5,678 nt of DNA from an uncultured Erysipelotrichaceae bacterium. Lineage in GTDB: Bacteria; Bacillota_I; Bacilli_A; Erysipelotrichales; Coprobacillaceae. The notes under the pieces are model-generated. The model had not been told where the DNA came from, ran no database searches, and was given only the letters and a program-made list of their open reading frames with translations. The translations under genes and the position numbers were made by a program. This document shows, in pieces, positions 1 through 5,622 of this stretch. The stretch is from NCBI GenBank assembly GCA_900544435.1, contig UQVG01000145.1:1-5678 (forward strand). Direction: 5' to 3'. Numbering within the stretch: position 1 is the stretch's first letter; each line of letters opens with the position of its first letter.

Positions 1-726
1 ACTCATACTGTTCCTCAAAGTGCTAAAGAAGCTTTAAAAAAAGCTAAAGAAAATGGACATCTCATTTTTATTAATACAGGTCGACCTATTTCTACAATCG
101 ATCAAGAGATTCATGATTTAAACCCTGATGGTTATATTTGTGGATGTGGAACATACATCACTTATCATGACCAAGTAATCTATCATCATCAATTATCTAA
201 AGAAAGATGTAAAGAAATTGCATCTCTTATAAAAAAATATGAAATTGATGCTGTTTTAGAATCAAAAGATCATGTTTATTTTAATACTCATATTAAAAAT
301 TCTTTTGTTCAAGGAATTCAAGAAAGATATACAAATAATGGTTTCAATGTTTCAACAAGTGAAGATCCAAATCTTTCCTTTGATAAATTTACTATTTGGT
401 TTGATCATGACATCCAAGCCTTTAAAGATAATATTTCTCAAGATTTTGATATTATTGAACGTAGTGAAGAAATGTGGGAAATCGTACCAAAGAATCACTC
501 AAAAGCTACAGGTATTCAAACTGTTGCAGATGATTTTAAAAGCGATTTAGATCATTGTTATGTCTTTGGAGATTCTTTCAATGATGAAAGTATGTTACGT
601 TATGTTAAACATTCTATTGTTATGGCTAATGGTGTACAAGCTATGAAAGATATTGCTTATTTTGTGACAAAAGATATTGAAGATGATGGTATTGCTTATG
701 CTTTAGAAAAACTTGATCTTATCTAA
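1..726 (+). CDS. Cof-type HAD-superfamily hydrolase (5' end missing)
   Basis: The reading frame is open from base 1 to the TAA at 724-726, giving 241 residues with no start in the window. In HAD order one sees motif II as INTGRP (residues 24-29), the motif III lysine in NHSKATGI (K168), and motif IV as GDSFNDESML with D191, N194 and D195. The residues between motifs II and III form the large C2-type cap typical of the Cof/YidA group. Motif I (DxDGT with the nucleophilic Asp) should lie about 15-20 residues upstream of the window, which would give a total near the family's usual 255-270 residues. Family members are cytoplasmic Mg-dependent phosphatases of sugar phosphates, flavin or other small phosphorylated metabolites; the substrate cannot be read from sequence. 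The gene is followed directly by a strong hairpin terminator and converges on the GNAT gene. An ATG-initiated stretch at 472 is only the tail of this gene. Confidence 0.93.
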   Translation, partial: THTVPQSAKEALKKAKENGHLIFINTGRPISTIDQEIHDLNPDGYICGCGTYITYHDQVIYHHQLSKERCKEIASLIKKYEIDAVLESKDHVYFNTHIKNSFVQGIQERYTNNGFNVSTSEDPNLSFDKFTIWFDHDIQAFKDNISQDFDIIERSEEMWEIVPKNHSKATGIQTVADDFKSDLDHCYVFGDSFNDESMLRYVKHSIVMANGVQAMKDIAYFVTKDIEDDGIAYALEKLDLI

Positions 727-730
727 GATT

Positions 731-756
731 AAAAAAGCCTGCTTGGCAGGTTTTTT
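731..756. terminator. Bidirectional intrinsic terminator between HAD and GNAT genes
   Basis: GCCTGC and GCAGGT arms around a TTG loop form a GC-rich stem, with five or more A residues before it and T residues after it, so a U-tailed hairpin forms in transcripts of either strand. It lies 4 nt after the HAD stop codon and 11 nt after the stop of the opposing acetyltransferase gene, as expected for a shared convergent terminator. Confidence 0.9.
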
Positions 757-767
757 CATTTATTATA

Positions 768-1310
768 TTAATCTAACTTACATAACATAATGCCTGGATT
801 TTCTTCAAATGCCTTAAATCCCATTTTTTCATAAAATCTAACCGCACGTTTATTATTTGTATCAACTAAAACACATATACCAGGTACTTTTTCTTCTTTT
901 AAAATTTCAAATAAAGCTTGCATTAACTTTGAACCCACACCATTACCTGTATATTCTTCTAATATATCAATATGAATATGTGCTGGATATTCAGGATAAA
1001 AACGTTCCATTTCATGATTAGCAGTAGGAAATCTTTCCGCCTTTACCTCATCCAATTTTTTCAAAGTCAAATAATAAGGGGAGGCATTTTTTTCATAAGC
1101 CTTTAAATCTTTAGCACATAAAATATAACCACACACCTCATCTAAATCATTTTTAAGTATTAAACAGATTTCTTTATCAATATAAGGATCACAATATAAA
1201 GCTAATGTTGCCTTTTTAGCATTATCATCTTTATATCTAGATGTTGATTGAGAAATACATACATTTTGTACTTGTTGTTTATATTTTGGTTCATATTTAA
1301 TTATTTCCAT
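768..1310 (-). CDS. GNAT-family N-acetyltransferase
   Basis: The protein is 180 residues when started at the ATG at 1310-1308. GNAT motif A is clear: HIHIDILEEY (111-120) gives the beta-4 strand and TGNGVGSKLM (121-130) is the acetyl-CoA pyrophosphate loop. Motif B follows at 153-166 with NKRAVRFYEKMGFK. The PAHIHIDIL...GxGxGxKLM pattern resembles the acetyltransferase-like proteins related to the C-terminal domain of O-GlcNAcase rather than ribosomal Rim-type enzymes; this similarity is from memory. These are cytoplasmic acetyl-CoA-dependent transferases, and the acceptor is unknown. The start was chosen because GGAAG (1316-1320) sits 5 nt before this ATG; a TTG four codons upstream at 1322 overlaps that ribosome site and is unlikely. 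The gene is monocistronic with its own promoter and leader hairpin, and ends at the terminator shared with the HAD gene. Confidence 0.9.
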   Translation of the reverse strand: MEIIKYEPKYKQQVQNVCISQSTSRYKDDNAKKATLALYCDPYIDKEICLILKNDLDEVCGYILCAKDLKAYEKNASPYYLTLKKLDEVKAERFPTANHEMERFYPEYPAHIHIDILEEYTGNGVGSKLMQALFEILKEEKVPGICVLVDTNNKRAVRFYEKMGFKAFEENPGIMLCKLD

Positions 1311-1323
1311 TTTTTCTTCCAAA

Positions 1324-1343
1324 AAGAACTATTTCAAGTTCTT
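1324..1343 (-). other. Leader hairpin of the GNAT gene
   Basis: A perfect 7-bp inverted repeat, AAGAACT and AGTTCTT, surrounds a 6-nt loop. On the minus strand it is followed by a short T run and then by the GGAAG ribosome site of the acetyltransferase. It lies between the predicted transcription start and the start codon. It could be a weak attenuator or simply a structured leader; the stem is short and has only two GC pairs. Confidence 0.4.
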
Positions 1344-1365
1344 CCCTTTCATTTTTATCATTCAA

Positions 1366-1395
1366 ATTATTACATAAAAATGACTATATCATCAA
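1366..1395 (-). promoter_or_regulatory. Predicted sigma-A promoter of the GNAT gene
   Basis: Read on the minus strand, a -35 box TTGATG (1390-1395) is followed after 18 nt by a -10 box AATAAT (1366-1371), which has an extended TGn element immediately upstream. The predicted start near 1359 gives a leader of about 50 nt before the ATG at 1310. Confidence 0.55.
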
Positions 1396-1410
1396 GCTCT
1401 TAATATTCCT

Positions 1411-1445
1411 AAAAAAAAGAGTATTTATGAAATTTCATAAATACT
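1411..1445 (-). terminator. Terminator of the folD-DUF951 operon
   Basis: Bases 1420-1445 are a 26-nt perfect palindrome (arms AGTATTTATGAAA and TTTCATAAATACT). On the minus strand it is followed by C and eight T residues (1411-1418 are A on the plus strand). The 5' arm begins inside the TAG stop codon of the DUF951 gene, so coding sequence and terminator abut. The stem is AT-rich but long. Confidence 0.8.
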
Positions 1446-1632
1446 ACTCTACATGTTCTACAACTTTTTTTAAACGTTTTTCAAAATCACGTCTAGAAAA
1501 CATAACAATGGCATTACATCCTAAACATTTAATTTTAATATCAGCACCCATTCTTACAATCTTCCATTGATTTGATTTTTTACATGGATGTTGTTTCTTC
1601 ATTTCTACAATATCATTTAATTGATAATCCAT
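1444..1632 (-). CDS. DUF951 family small protein
   Basis: This 62-residue protein matches the DUF951 family over its whole length: MDYQLNDIVEMKKQHPC at the start, then WKIVRMGADIKIKCLGC (23-39) and a basic tail FEKRLKKVVEH. The family is widespread in Bacillota, is short, and has no firmly established function known to me. C17 in HPC together with C36 and C39 in CLGC could bind a metal, which is an inference. The ATG lies 2 nt after the folD stop codon, and its ribosome site AGGAG is inside the last codons of folD (Gln-Gly-Glu), so the two genes are probably translationally coupled. The gene ends in the palindromic terminator. Confidence 0.92.
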   Translation of the reverse strand: MDYQLNDIVEMKKQHPCKKSNQWKIVRMGADIKIKCLGCNAIVMFSRRDFEKRLKKVVEHVE

Positions 1633-1634
1633 AA

Positions 1635-2483
1635 TTATTCTCCTTGATGATGATAAAATGCTTCTAAAGTATTTTGTAATAACATTGTAATCGTCATTGG
1701 TCCAATTCCTCCTGGAACAGGAGTGATTGCATAAACTTTATCTTTTACATCTTCAAAATCGACATCTCCACAAAGTTTATTGTTTTCATCACGATTAATA
1801 CCAACATCTAAAACAACAGCACCTTCTTTAACATAGTCACTATTGATCATTTTAGCTCTACCTACTGCTGCAATTAAAACATCTGCTCTTTGACAAACTT
1901 CTTTTAAATTTTTTGTTTTACTATGAGCGATTGTCACAGTGGCATTTTTTTGTAAGCATAAAAGTGCTACTGGCTTTCCTACAATGTTACTTCTTCCCAC
2001 AACAACAACTTCTTTTCCTGTTAAATCATAGTTGATTTCATCTAATAAAACCATCATTCCTTTAGGTGTACATGGTACTAAGCTTCTTTGTCCTAAAAAT
2101 AACTTAGCCACATTTTCTGGATGAAAACCATCTACATCTTTTGATGGATCAATGGCTTCTAAAACTTTATCTTCATTAATATGATCTGGTAAAGGTAATT
2201 GTACTAAAATTCCATCAACTGTTTCATCTTCATTTAATTGTTTGATTTCATTTAAAAGTTCTTCTTCACTAAAAGTTGCATCATGTGTGATTTTTAAAGA
2301 ATCAATGCCTATATAAGCACAACCTCTTTCTTTATTTCTCACGTATACTTGGCTTGCTTGATTTTCCCCTACTAAAATAACAGCAAGTTTTGGTAAACGG
2401 TTATATTTATTTTTTATTTGTTCAACTTCTTCTTTTAGTTGATCTTTAATCTTTGTTGAAATTTCTTTTCCACTAATAATCAT
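1635..2483 (-). CDS. folD: Bifunctional methylenetetrahydrofolate dehydrogenase / methenyltetrahydrofolate cyclohydrolase FolD
   Basis: FolD interconverts 5,10-methylene-, 5,10-methenyl- and 10-formyl-tetrahydrofolate in the cytoplasm, using NADP(H), and feeds purine and formyl-Met synthesis. The 282-residue length is normal. Visible signatures are ASQVYVRNK (43-51) with Y47 and the catalytic K51, DGILVQLPLP (90-99), KDVDGFHP (115-122) with the substrate-binding Asp118, PCTPKGMM (137-144), the nucleotide-binding VVVVGRSNIVGKP (159-171), and PVPGGIGPMT near the C-terminus. All key residues appear intact. The ATG is preceded by AGGGGG with a 7-nt spacer and by a good promoter. It is first in an operon with the DUF951 gene. 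I see no sign of transfer or damage. Confidence 0.97.
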   Translation of the reverse strand: MIISGKEISTKIKDQLKEEVEQIKNKYNRLPKLAVILVGENQASQVYVRNKERGCAYIGIDSLKITHDATFSEEELLNEIKQLNEDETVDGILVQLPLPDHINEDKVLEAIDPSKDVDGFHPENVAKLFLGQRSLVPCTPKGMMVLLDEINYDLTGKEVVVVGRSNIVGKPVALLCLQKNATVTIAHSKTKNLKEVCQRADVLIAAVGRAKMINSDYVKEGAVVLDVGINRDENNKLCGDVDFEDVKDKVYAITPVPGGIGPMTITMLLQNTLEAFYHHQGE

Positions 2484-2509
2484 AATATGTCCCCCTCATA
2501 TTATTTATG

Positions 2510-2538
2510 ATTATATAGGAAGAAAGGGCCAAATTCAA
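2510..2538 (-). promoter_or_regulatory. Predicted sigma-A promoter of folD
   Basis: On the minus strand TTGAAT (2533-2538) is followed after 17 nt by a perfect TATAAT (2510-2515). The predicted start near 2503 gives a leader of about 20 nt that contains the GAGGGGG ribosome site. The -35 box begins one base after the T tract of the upstream PTS terminator. Confidence 0.75.
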
Positions 2539-2539
2539 T

Positions 2540-2568
2540 AAAAAAGGTATAAGCCAAAGCCTATACCT
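2540..2568 (-). terminator. Terminator of the RarA-C-like / PTS operon
   Basis: AGGTATAGGC and GCTTATACCT (minus strand) pair as a 10-bp stem with one G-U pair around a TTTG loop, followed by six T residues. It lies 5 nt after the EIIC stop codon. The G-U pair becomes an A-C mismatch on the plus strand, and there is no T tract in that direction, so it acts on minus-strand transcripts. Confidence 0.88.
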
Positions 2569-2573
2569 CTTGA

Positions 2574-3851
2574 TTATTCACCTTCGTGAGCTAAAGTATT
2601 TTTTTCATATACTTTAAAGAATGGATAGTATACAACCACAGAAATAGCAATCAATACGAACATGAAAATAACATTTCTAATATCCAATGCTGATAAGAAT
2701 CCTTGTGCAAAGAATGGTGTAAAAGATGGATCAACAATATAACCTAAAGAAACAAGTCCCATACTTTGAACAAGATATCCAAGACCTGCCGAAAGGCATG
2801 GCATGATCAAAAATGGAATTGATAAAATTGGATTTAATACAATTGGTGTACCAAAAATAATAGGTTCATTAATTCCACAAATTCCTGGTAAAACACTTAA
2901 ACGTCCAATTGAACGAATATGTTTTGATTTCGATTTACACATTAATAAAACAAGTCCTAATGTATTCCCTGCACCACCAAGTAAAACATATCTAAACATT
3001 TGTAAGTTGATTAAAGCTGTTGGATCTTTTCCAGCATTAACAAGTTCTGCATTTGCTCCTGTATTTGCGATACATAAAGTAAAAACAATTGGGAAGACAA
3101 TAGAAGAACCATTAATTCCAAATAACCATAAAATATTTGAAAATAAATAAATTCCTATAAACATCCAAATATTATCAACACCTGAAATAGCTGGTGTTAA
3201 AATTGACATAATAAAATCTGGTAAGTTTTTACCTGTCGCTGCCATTAAAGCCACATTTAAACCATAAATGATAATAATGTTTGCAGCAAGCGGTAATAAA
3301 CTATTTACAAAATCAGTAACTGCACTTGGTACACTTGCTGGAAATGAAATAACAAGTTTACTACTTACAAAACGTGAAATTTCTACTGAAACTAAAGCAA
3401 TAATAATAGCAACAAATAAACCATCAGCTCCTAAATAACTTGTTGAAATACCACCATCTTTTAATGGTGCTGACACCATTAAGAAAGTACACATAGCAAT
3501 AATTCCATAAACAGCTGATTTCATTTGATAACTTTCTGCTAAACAATAAGCAATACCAAAAGCAGAAATTAAGCCAACCAATCCCATTGTGTAATTATAT
3601 GGTAATGTAAGTACATCATAGTTAGCAACTGCAAATTGTTTCCAACCTATTAAAGCTTTTAAAAAGATGTTTCCTGTATGTAAATCAACTAAATCTAAAT
3701 TAATTGGTGGATTCGCAACAATCAAAAATAATGATCCTATAACGATTAATCCAAGTGGCATCATCATTCCTGATGAAATTGCTTGTAGATGTCTTTGTTG
3801 TGCGAGTTTATTCGCAAAAGGCTCTAATATCTTCTCTAATTTTTCTATCAT
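2574..3851 (-). CDS. PTS sugar transporter subunit EIIC, lactose/cellobiose (CelB/ChbC) type
   Basis: This 425-residue membrane permease is full length for the CelB/ChbC group of EIIC proteins, which carry beta-glucosides, chitobiose, lactose or similar sugars across the membrane as they are phosphorylated. Family features include the N-terminal region LAQQRHLQAISSGMM (16-30) before the first membrane segment, about ten hydrophobic segments, VPSAVTDFVNSLLP (174-187), WLFGINGSS (242-250), RYVLLGGAGNT (287-297), and GINEPIIFGTPIVLNP (326-341) with the conserved Glu329. Position 247 is Asn in GING, where I recall many relatives having His (GIHG). The protein has only the IIC domain; no EIIA or EIIB gene lies nearby. 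Start ATG has GAGGGG 8 nt upstream. It is 31 nt downstream of the RarA-C-like gene, and both are probably controlled by the divergent RpiR regulator. The exact sugar cannot be read from sequence. Confidence 0.92.
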   Translation of the reverse strand: MIEKLEKILEPFANKLAQQRHLQAISSGMMMPLGLIVIGSLFLIVANPPINLDLVDLHTGNIFLKALIGWKQFAVANYDVLTLPYNYTMGLVGLISAFGIAYCLAESYQMKSAVYGIIAMCTFLMVSAPLKDGGISTSYLGADGLFVAIIIALVSVEISRFVSSKLVISFPASVPSAVTDFVNSLLPLAANIIIIYGLNVALMAATGKNLPDFIMSILTPAISGVDNIWMFIGIYLFSNILWLFGINGSSIVFPIVFTLCIANTGANAELVNAGKDPTALINLQMFRYVLLGGAGNTLGLVLLMCKSKSKHIRSIGRLSVLPGICGINEPIIFGTPIVLNPILSIPFLIMPCLSAGLGYLVQSMGLVSLGYIVDPSFTPFFAQGFLSALDIRNVIFMFVLIAISVVVYYPFFKVYEKNTLAHEGE

Positions 3852-3867
3852 TCTATATTCCCCTCAA

Positions 3868-3895
3868 ACTATAATTTATCTATTAAAATTGCCAA
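3868..3895 (-). promoter_or_regulatory. Possible internal promoter before the EIIC gene
   Basis: TTGGCA (3890-3895) and TATAGT (3868-3873) on the minus strand each match the sigma-A consensus at 5 of 6 bases with a 16-nt spacer. The -35 box lies in the last codons of the upstream gene. The predicted start near 3861 would fall inside the GAGGGG ribosome site (3860-3865), leaving a leader of about 10 nt, which weakens the case. Co-transcription with the upstream gene remains the simpler reading. Confidence 0.3.
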
Positions 3896-4494
3896 CCATT
3901 AAATGTAAAGGCTGTATCTACGACATTTTCTGGATCGTATTCTTCTAAAATTTTTGCATAACGTTCTTTATAATCATTATCTACTTCCATTTGTGGAATA
4001 ACTTTGCTTGCTTCATGTAAGAAATGGAAAGAATCACGTCCCATTGCTTTTCCTCTTACTGTATGTTTATCTAAAGCAACATCAGGAATTTCTGGGAATT
4101 TACCCATCGCAAATGATTTAATACAAATATTTTTTAATAAATCGCTTGAACGATCTTTTTGACAGCTACACAAGTAACGAATTGCATGAATGAAATACAT
4201 TGGTTGATCACCATCTGCATATTCAAAGTTTTTAGACATTTGATAGAGATTATTGACTAGAACTGCAGCCATTGGATCTCCCATTCCAATATCTTCTACT
4301 GAAATTGTAAGTAAACGTCTCCACATTTTTTCTAATAATTGTGGTGAAGAAATATACATTTCATAAGCAAACATACATGCATCTTCTTCTTTGGCACGTC
4401 TAATTGATTTTTGTAAAGCAGAAATAACCTCATCTCCTGCATAGCCATTTTTTGTAACGATTTTTGACCAAGGGTCGTACATTGCTTTTGCCAT
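3883..4494 (-). CDS. Stand-alone RarA/MgsA C-terminal-domain protein in a PTS operon
   Basis: The 203-residue protein resembles the C-terminal (MgsA_C) domain of RarA/MgsA, the AAA+ protein associated with stalled replication forks. Diagnostic stretches are EVISALQKSIRR (22-33; RarA has ISALHKSIRG), RRLLTISVEDIGMGDP (59-74; RarA has RRLxRxASEDIGxADP) and HAIRYLCSCQKDRSSD (103-118; RarA has a YLALAPKSN segment). In RarA this domain mediates tetramer assembly. No Walker A, Walker B or other ATPase motif is present. The ATG has AAGGAG 8 nt upstream, so it is a natural short protein rather than a truncated rarA. The second half contains DKHTVRGKAMGR (142-153) and HFLHE (157-161), which look conserved-motif-like and unlike RarA as I recall it. 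It is the first gene before a PTS permease and divergent from an RpiR regulator, which suggests a link to sugar uptake. Its function is unknown. Confidence 0.75.
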   Translation of the reverse strand: MAKAMYDPWSKIVTKNGYAGDEVISALQKSIRRAKEEDACMFAYEMYISSPQLLEKMWRRLLTISVEDIGMGDPMAAVLVNNLYQMSKNFEYADGDQPMYFIHAIRYLCSCQKDRSSDLLKNICIKSFAMGKFPEIPDVALDKHTVRGKAMGRDSFHFLHEASKVIPQMEVDNDYKERYAKILEEYDPENVVDTAFTFNGWQF

Positions 4495-4499
4495 TTTTC

Positions 4500-4528
4500 T
4501 TGCTCCTTTATTTTTTCTATGACATAAT
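4500..4528 (+). promoter_or_regulatory. Predicted rpiR promoter in the divergent control region
   Basis: On the plus strand CATAAT (4523-4528) has a TGn extended -10 element just before it, and TTGCTC (4500-4505) lies 17 nt upstream as a weak -35 box. The predicted start near 4535 leaves a very short leader. The 52-bp gap between the two divergent start codons (4495-4546) also holds the palindrome ATAATTAT (4524-4531), which overlaps this -10 box. I could not identify a convincing promoter for the minus-strand operon here; it may overlap the start of the rpiR coding region. Confidence 0.4.
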
Positions 4529-4546
4529 TATTGCGAGGTGAAACTT

Positions 4547-5233
4547 ATGAATATTGATCATTTAAAAGATAAATTCGATTTAAACGAATTAGAAGTCTCT
4601 TTATTGGAATATATTAAGAAAAATCAAAAACAATTGAAAAATATTACCATTAGACAAATGGCAAAAGATAATTTTACATCAACTTCTGCCATCTATCGTT
4701 TATGTAATAAATTAGAATTTAGTGGTTATAGTGATATGATTTATCATCTATCTAGTAACACTCATAATAATGCTCCTGCTCAAAAATACGAAAACTATTT
4801 ACCTCATTTTATTCAATTATTAAATAAACATAAAAATAGTAAAATCGTTGTTTTTGGTATGGGATTTTCAGCTCCAATTGCTGATTACATTTCACAAAGA
4901 TTGACCCTTAATGGTTTTTGTGCCATGAGTGTTGTTCATATGGAAATGTTGGATGCCAACTTTCAAGATTCAACCCTTCTTATTGTGATTTCAAATTCAG
5001 GAATTACAACAAGACTTGAAGAAGTCGTTGAAATGACTAAGAAGAATCATATTGATATCATTACTTTTACAGGTAACGAAAAATCAAGAATAAGTCAGTA
5101 TGCTACTTTACCTATTATCATCGGTCACTATAATCCTTTTTACCATGATAACCTTGTTCCTAATGCTTTTTTTGGACAAGTTCTCATTATTTTTGAATCT
5201 CTTCTCTATTCTTTTTTGTCCTCAAAAAAATAA
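4547..5233 (+). CDS. MurR/RpiR family transcriptional regulator (HTH-SIS)
   Basis: This 228-residue protein has the two-domain MurR/RpiR layout. The N-terminal helix-turn-helix covers about residues 33-62, with ITIRQMAKDNFTSTSAIYRL and CNKLEFSGYSDM. The SIS sugar-phosphate-binding domain starts at KIVVFGMGFSAPIADY (99-114) and includes ISNSG (148-152), with the serines expected for phosphate contact intact. The length is slightly short for the family (about 250-290) but both domains look whole. Such proteins bind DNA near sugar operons and respond to a phosphosugar. The gene diverges from the RarA-C-like/PTS operon, its likely target. ATG 4547 is preferred because GAGGTG (4535-4540) stands 6 nt upstream; a GTG at 4538 lies inside that ribosome site. 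It ends before a hairpin terminator. Confidence 0.9.
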   Translation: MNIDHLKDKFDLNELEVSLLEYIKKNQKQLKNITIRQMAKDNFTSTSAIYRLCNKLEFSGYSDMIYHLSSNTHNNAPAQKYENYLPHFIQLLNKHKNSKIVVFGMGFSAPIADYISQRLTLNGFCAMSVVHMEMLDANFQDSTLLIVISNSGITTRLEEVVEMTKKNHIDIITFTGNEKSRISQYATLPIIIGHYNPFYHDNLVPNAFFGQVLIIFESLLYSFLSSKK

Positions 5234-5275
5234 TATACTTTCATGTCTTCAATTAAAATAATTTAACAAGACAAA

Positions 5276-5306
5276 AAAACATGTTTCCATTTTTGAAACA
5301 TGTTTT
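5276..5306. terminator. Bidirectional terminator between rpiR and the second SIS gene
   Basis: AAAACATGTTTC and GAAACATGTTTT form a perfect 12-bp stem around a 7-nt loop. T-rich sequence follows on both strands; on the minus strand it ends in a run of seven T. The right arm overlaps the TAA stop of the minus-strand gene, and the stem starts 42 nt after the rpiR stop, so it serves both converging genes. Confidence 0.88.
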
Positions 5307-5622
5307 ATTTATATTTCACTCTTAATCTCCTCACCATATATTCAGTAAATAATTTCATCGGATAACTTCCTACACCAGTAAACGGTTGGGATGATAAATA
5401 AACAATATCCTTAAAATTTAACAATTGTGGAGAATGGTAATTTAATGTAATCAATATAATAGGAACATTATTTTGAATCAAAATATCTTTTATTTCCTTA
5501 TATTCGTTAAAATAATTACCATAATTTGACATGATAATTGCTAAATCATTTTTTGTTAAAGAATTTGCTATTTCTAATTGTTTGCTATAACTTTCACCCA
5601 CCTGAATTATTTTATTTTTCAT
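5305..5622 (-). CDS. C-terminal SIS-domain fragment of a second MurR/RpiR-like regulator (apparently frameshifted)
   Basis: The 105 residues from ATG 5622 align with the later part of a SIS domain. SYSKQLEIANSLTKNDLAII (11-30) and MSNYG (31-35) correspond to the strand and loop of the intact regulator at 4547-5233 (LLIVISNSG), followed by VPIILITLN (53-61) and a C-terminal tail. There is no helix-turn-helix and no first strand of the SIS fold in this frame. The missing strand and helix are encoded directly upstream in another frame (5619-5678), so this is most likely the 3' part of a gene broken by a one-base shift. No good ribosome site precedes the ATG, and an in-frame TGA lies at 5635-5637. 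The loop SNYG lacks the second serine of the usual SxSG, so sugar-phosphate binding is doubtful. A genuine short protein is less likely but possible. Confidence 0.6.
   Translation of the reverse strand: MKNKIIQVGESYSKQLEIANSLTKNDLAIIMSNYGNYFNEYKEIKDILIQNNVPIILITLNYHSPQLLNFKDIVYLSSQPFTGVGSYPMKLFTEYMVRRLRVKYK

Noticed and set aside
272..550. Plus-strand open frame of 92 codons inside the HAD gene
   Set aside because: It lies in another frame of a gene whose own frame shows intact HAD motifs; its product is a low-complexity Ile/Leu/Lys string.
1311..1322. TTG start four codons upstream for the acetyltransferase
   Set aside because: The TTG overlaps the GGAAG that is well placed for the ATG at 1310, and the extra residues MEEK do not belong to the GNAT fold.
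1329..1345. Possible two-codon leader ORF (TTG AAA TAG after GGGAAG) in the acetyltransferase leader
   Set aside because: A minimal ORF of this kind is easily found by chance in AT-rich sequence, and nothing else supports its translation.
2803..3150. Plus-strand open frame opposite the EIIC gene
   Set aside because: It is antisense to a well-supported permease, lacks a ribosome site and resembles no family.
3667..3948. Plus-strand open frame across the start of the EIIC gene
   Set aside because: It is antisense to the permease start and the end of the preceding gene, with no coding signature of its own.
4538..4546. GTG start three codons upstream for the RpiR regulator
   Set aside because: The GTG is part of the GAGGTG ribosome site, which has good spacing to the ATG at 4547.
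5244..5273. Inverted repeat TGTCTT/AAGACA with inner TTAAA/TTTAA arms after rpiR
   Set aside because: The arms are short with internal bulges, AT-rich composition makes such pairing likely by chance, and the adjacent 12-bp hairpin already explains termination.
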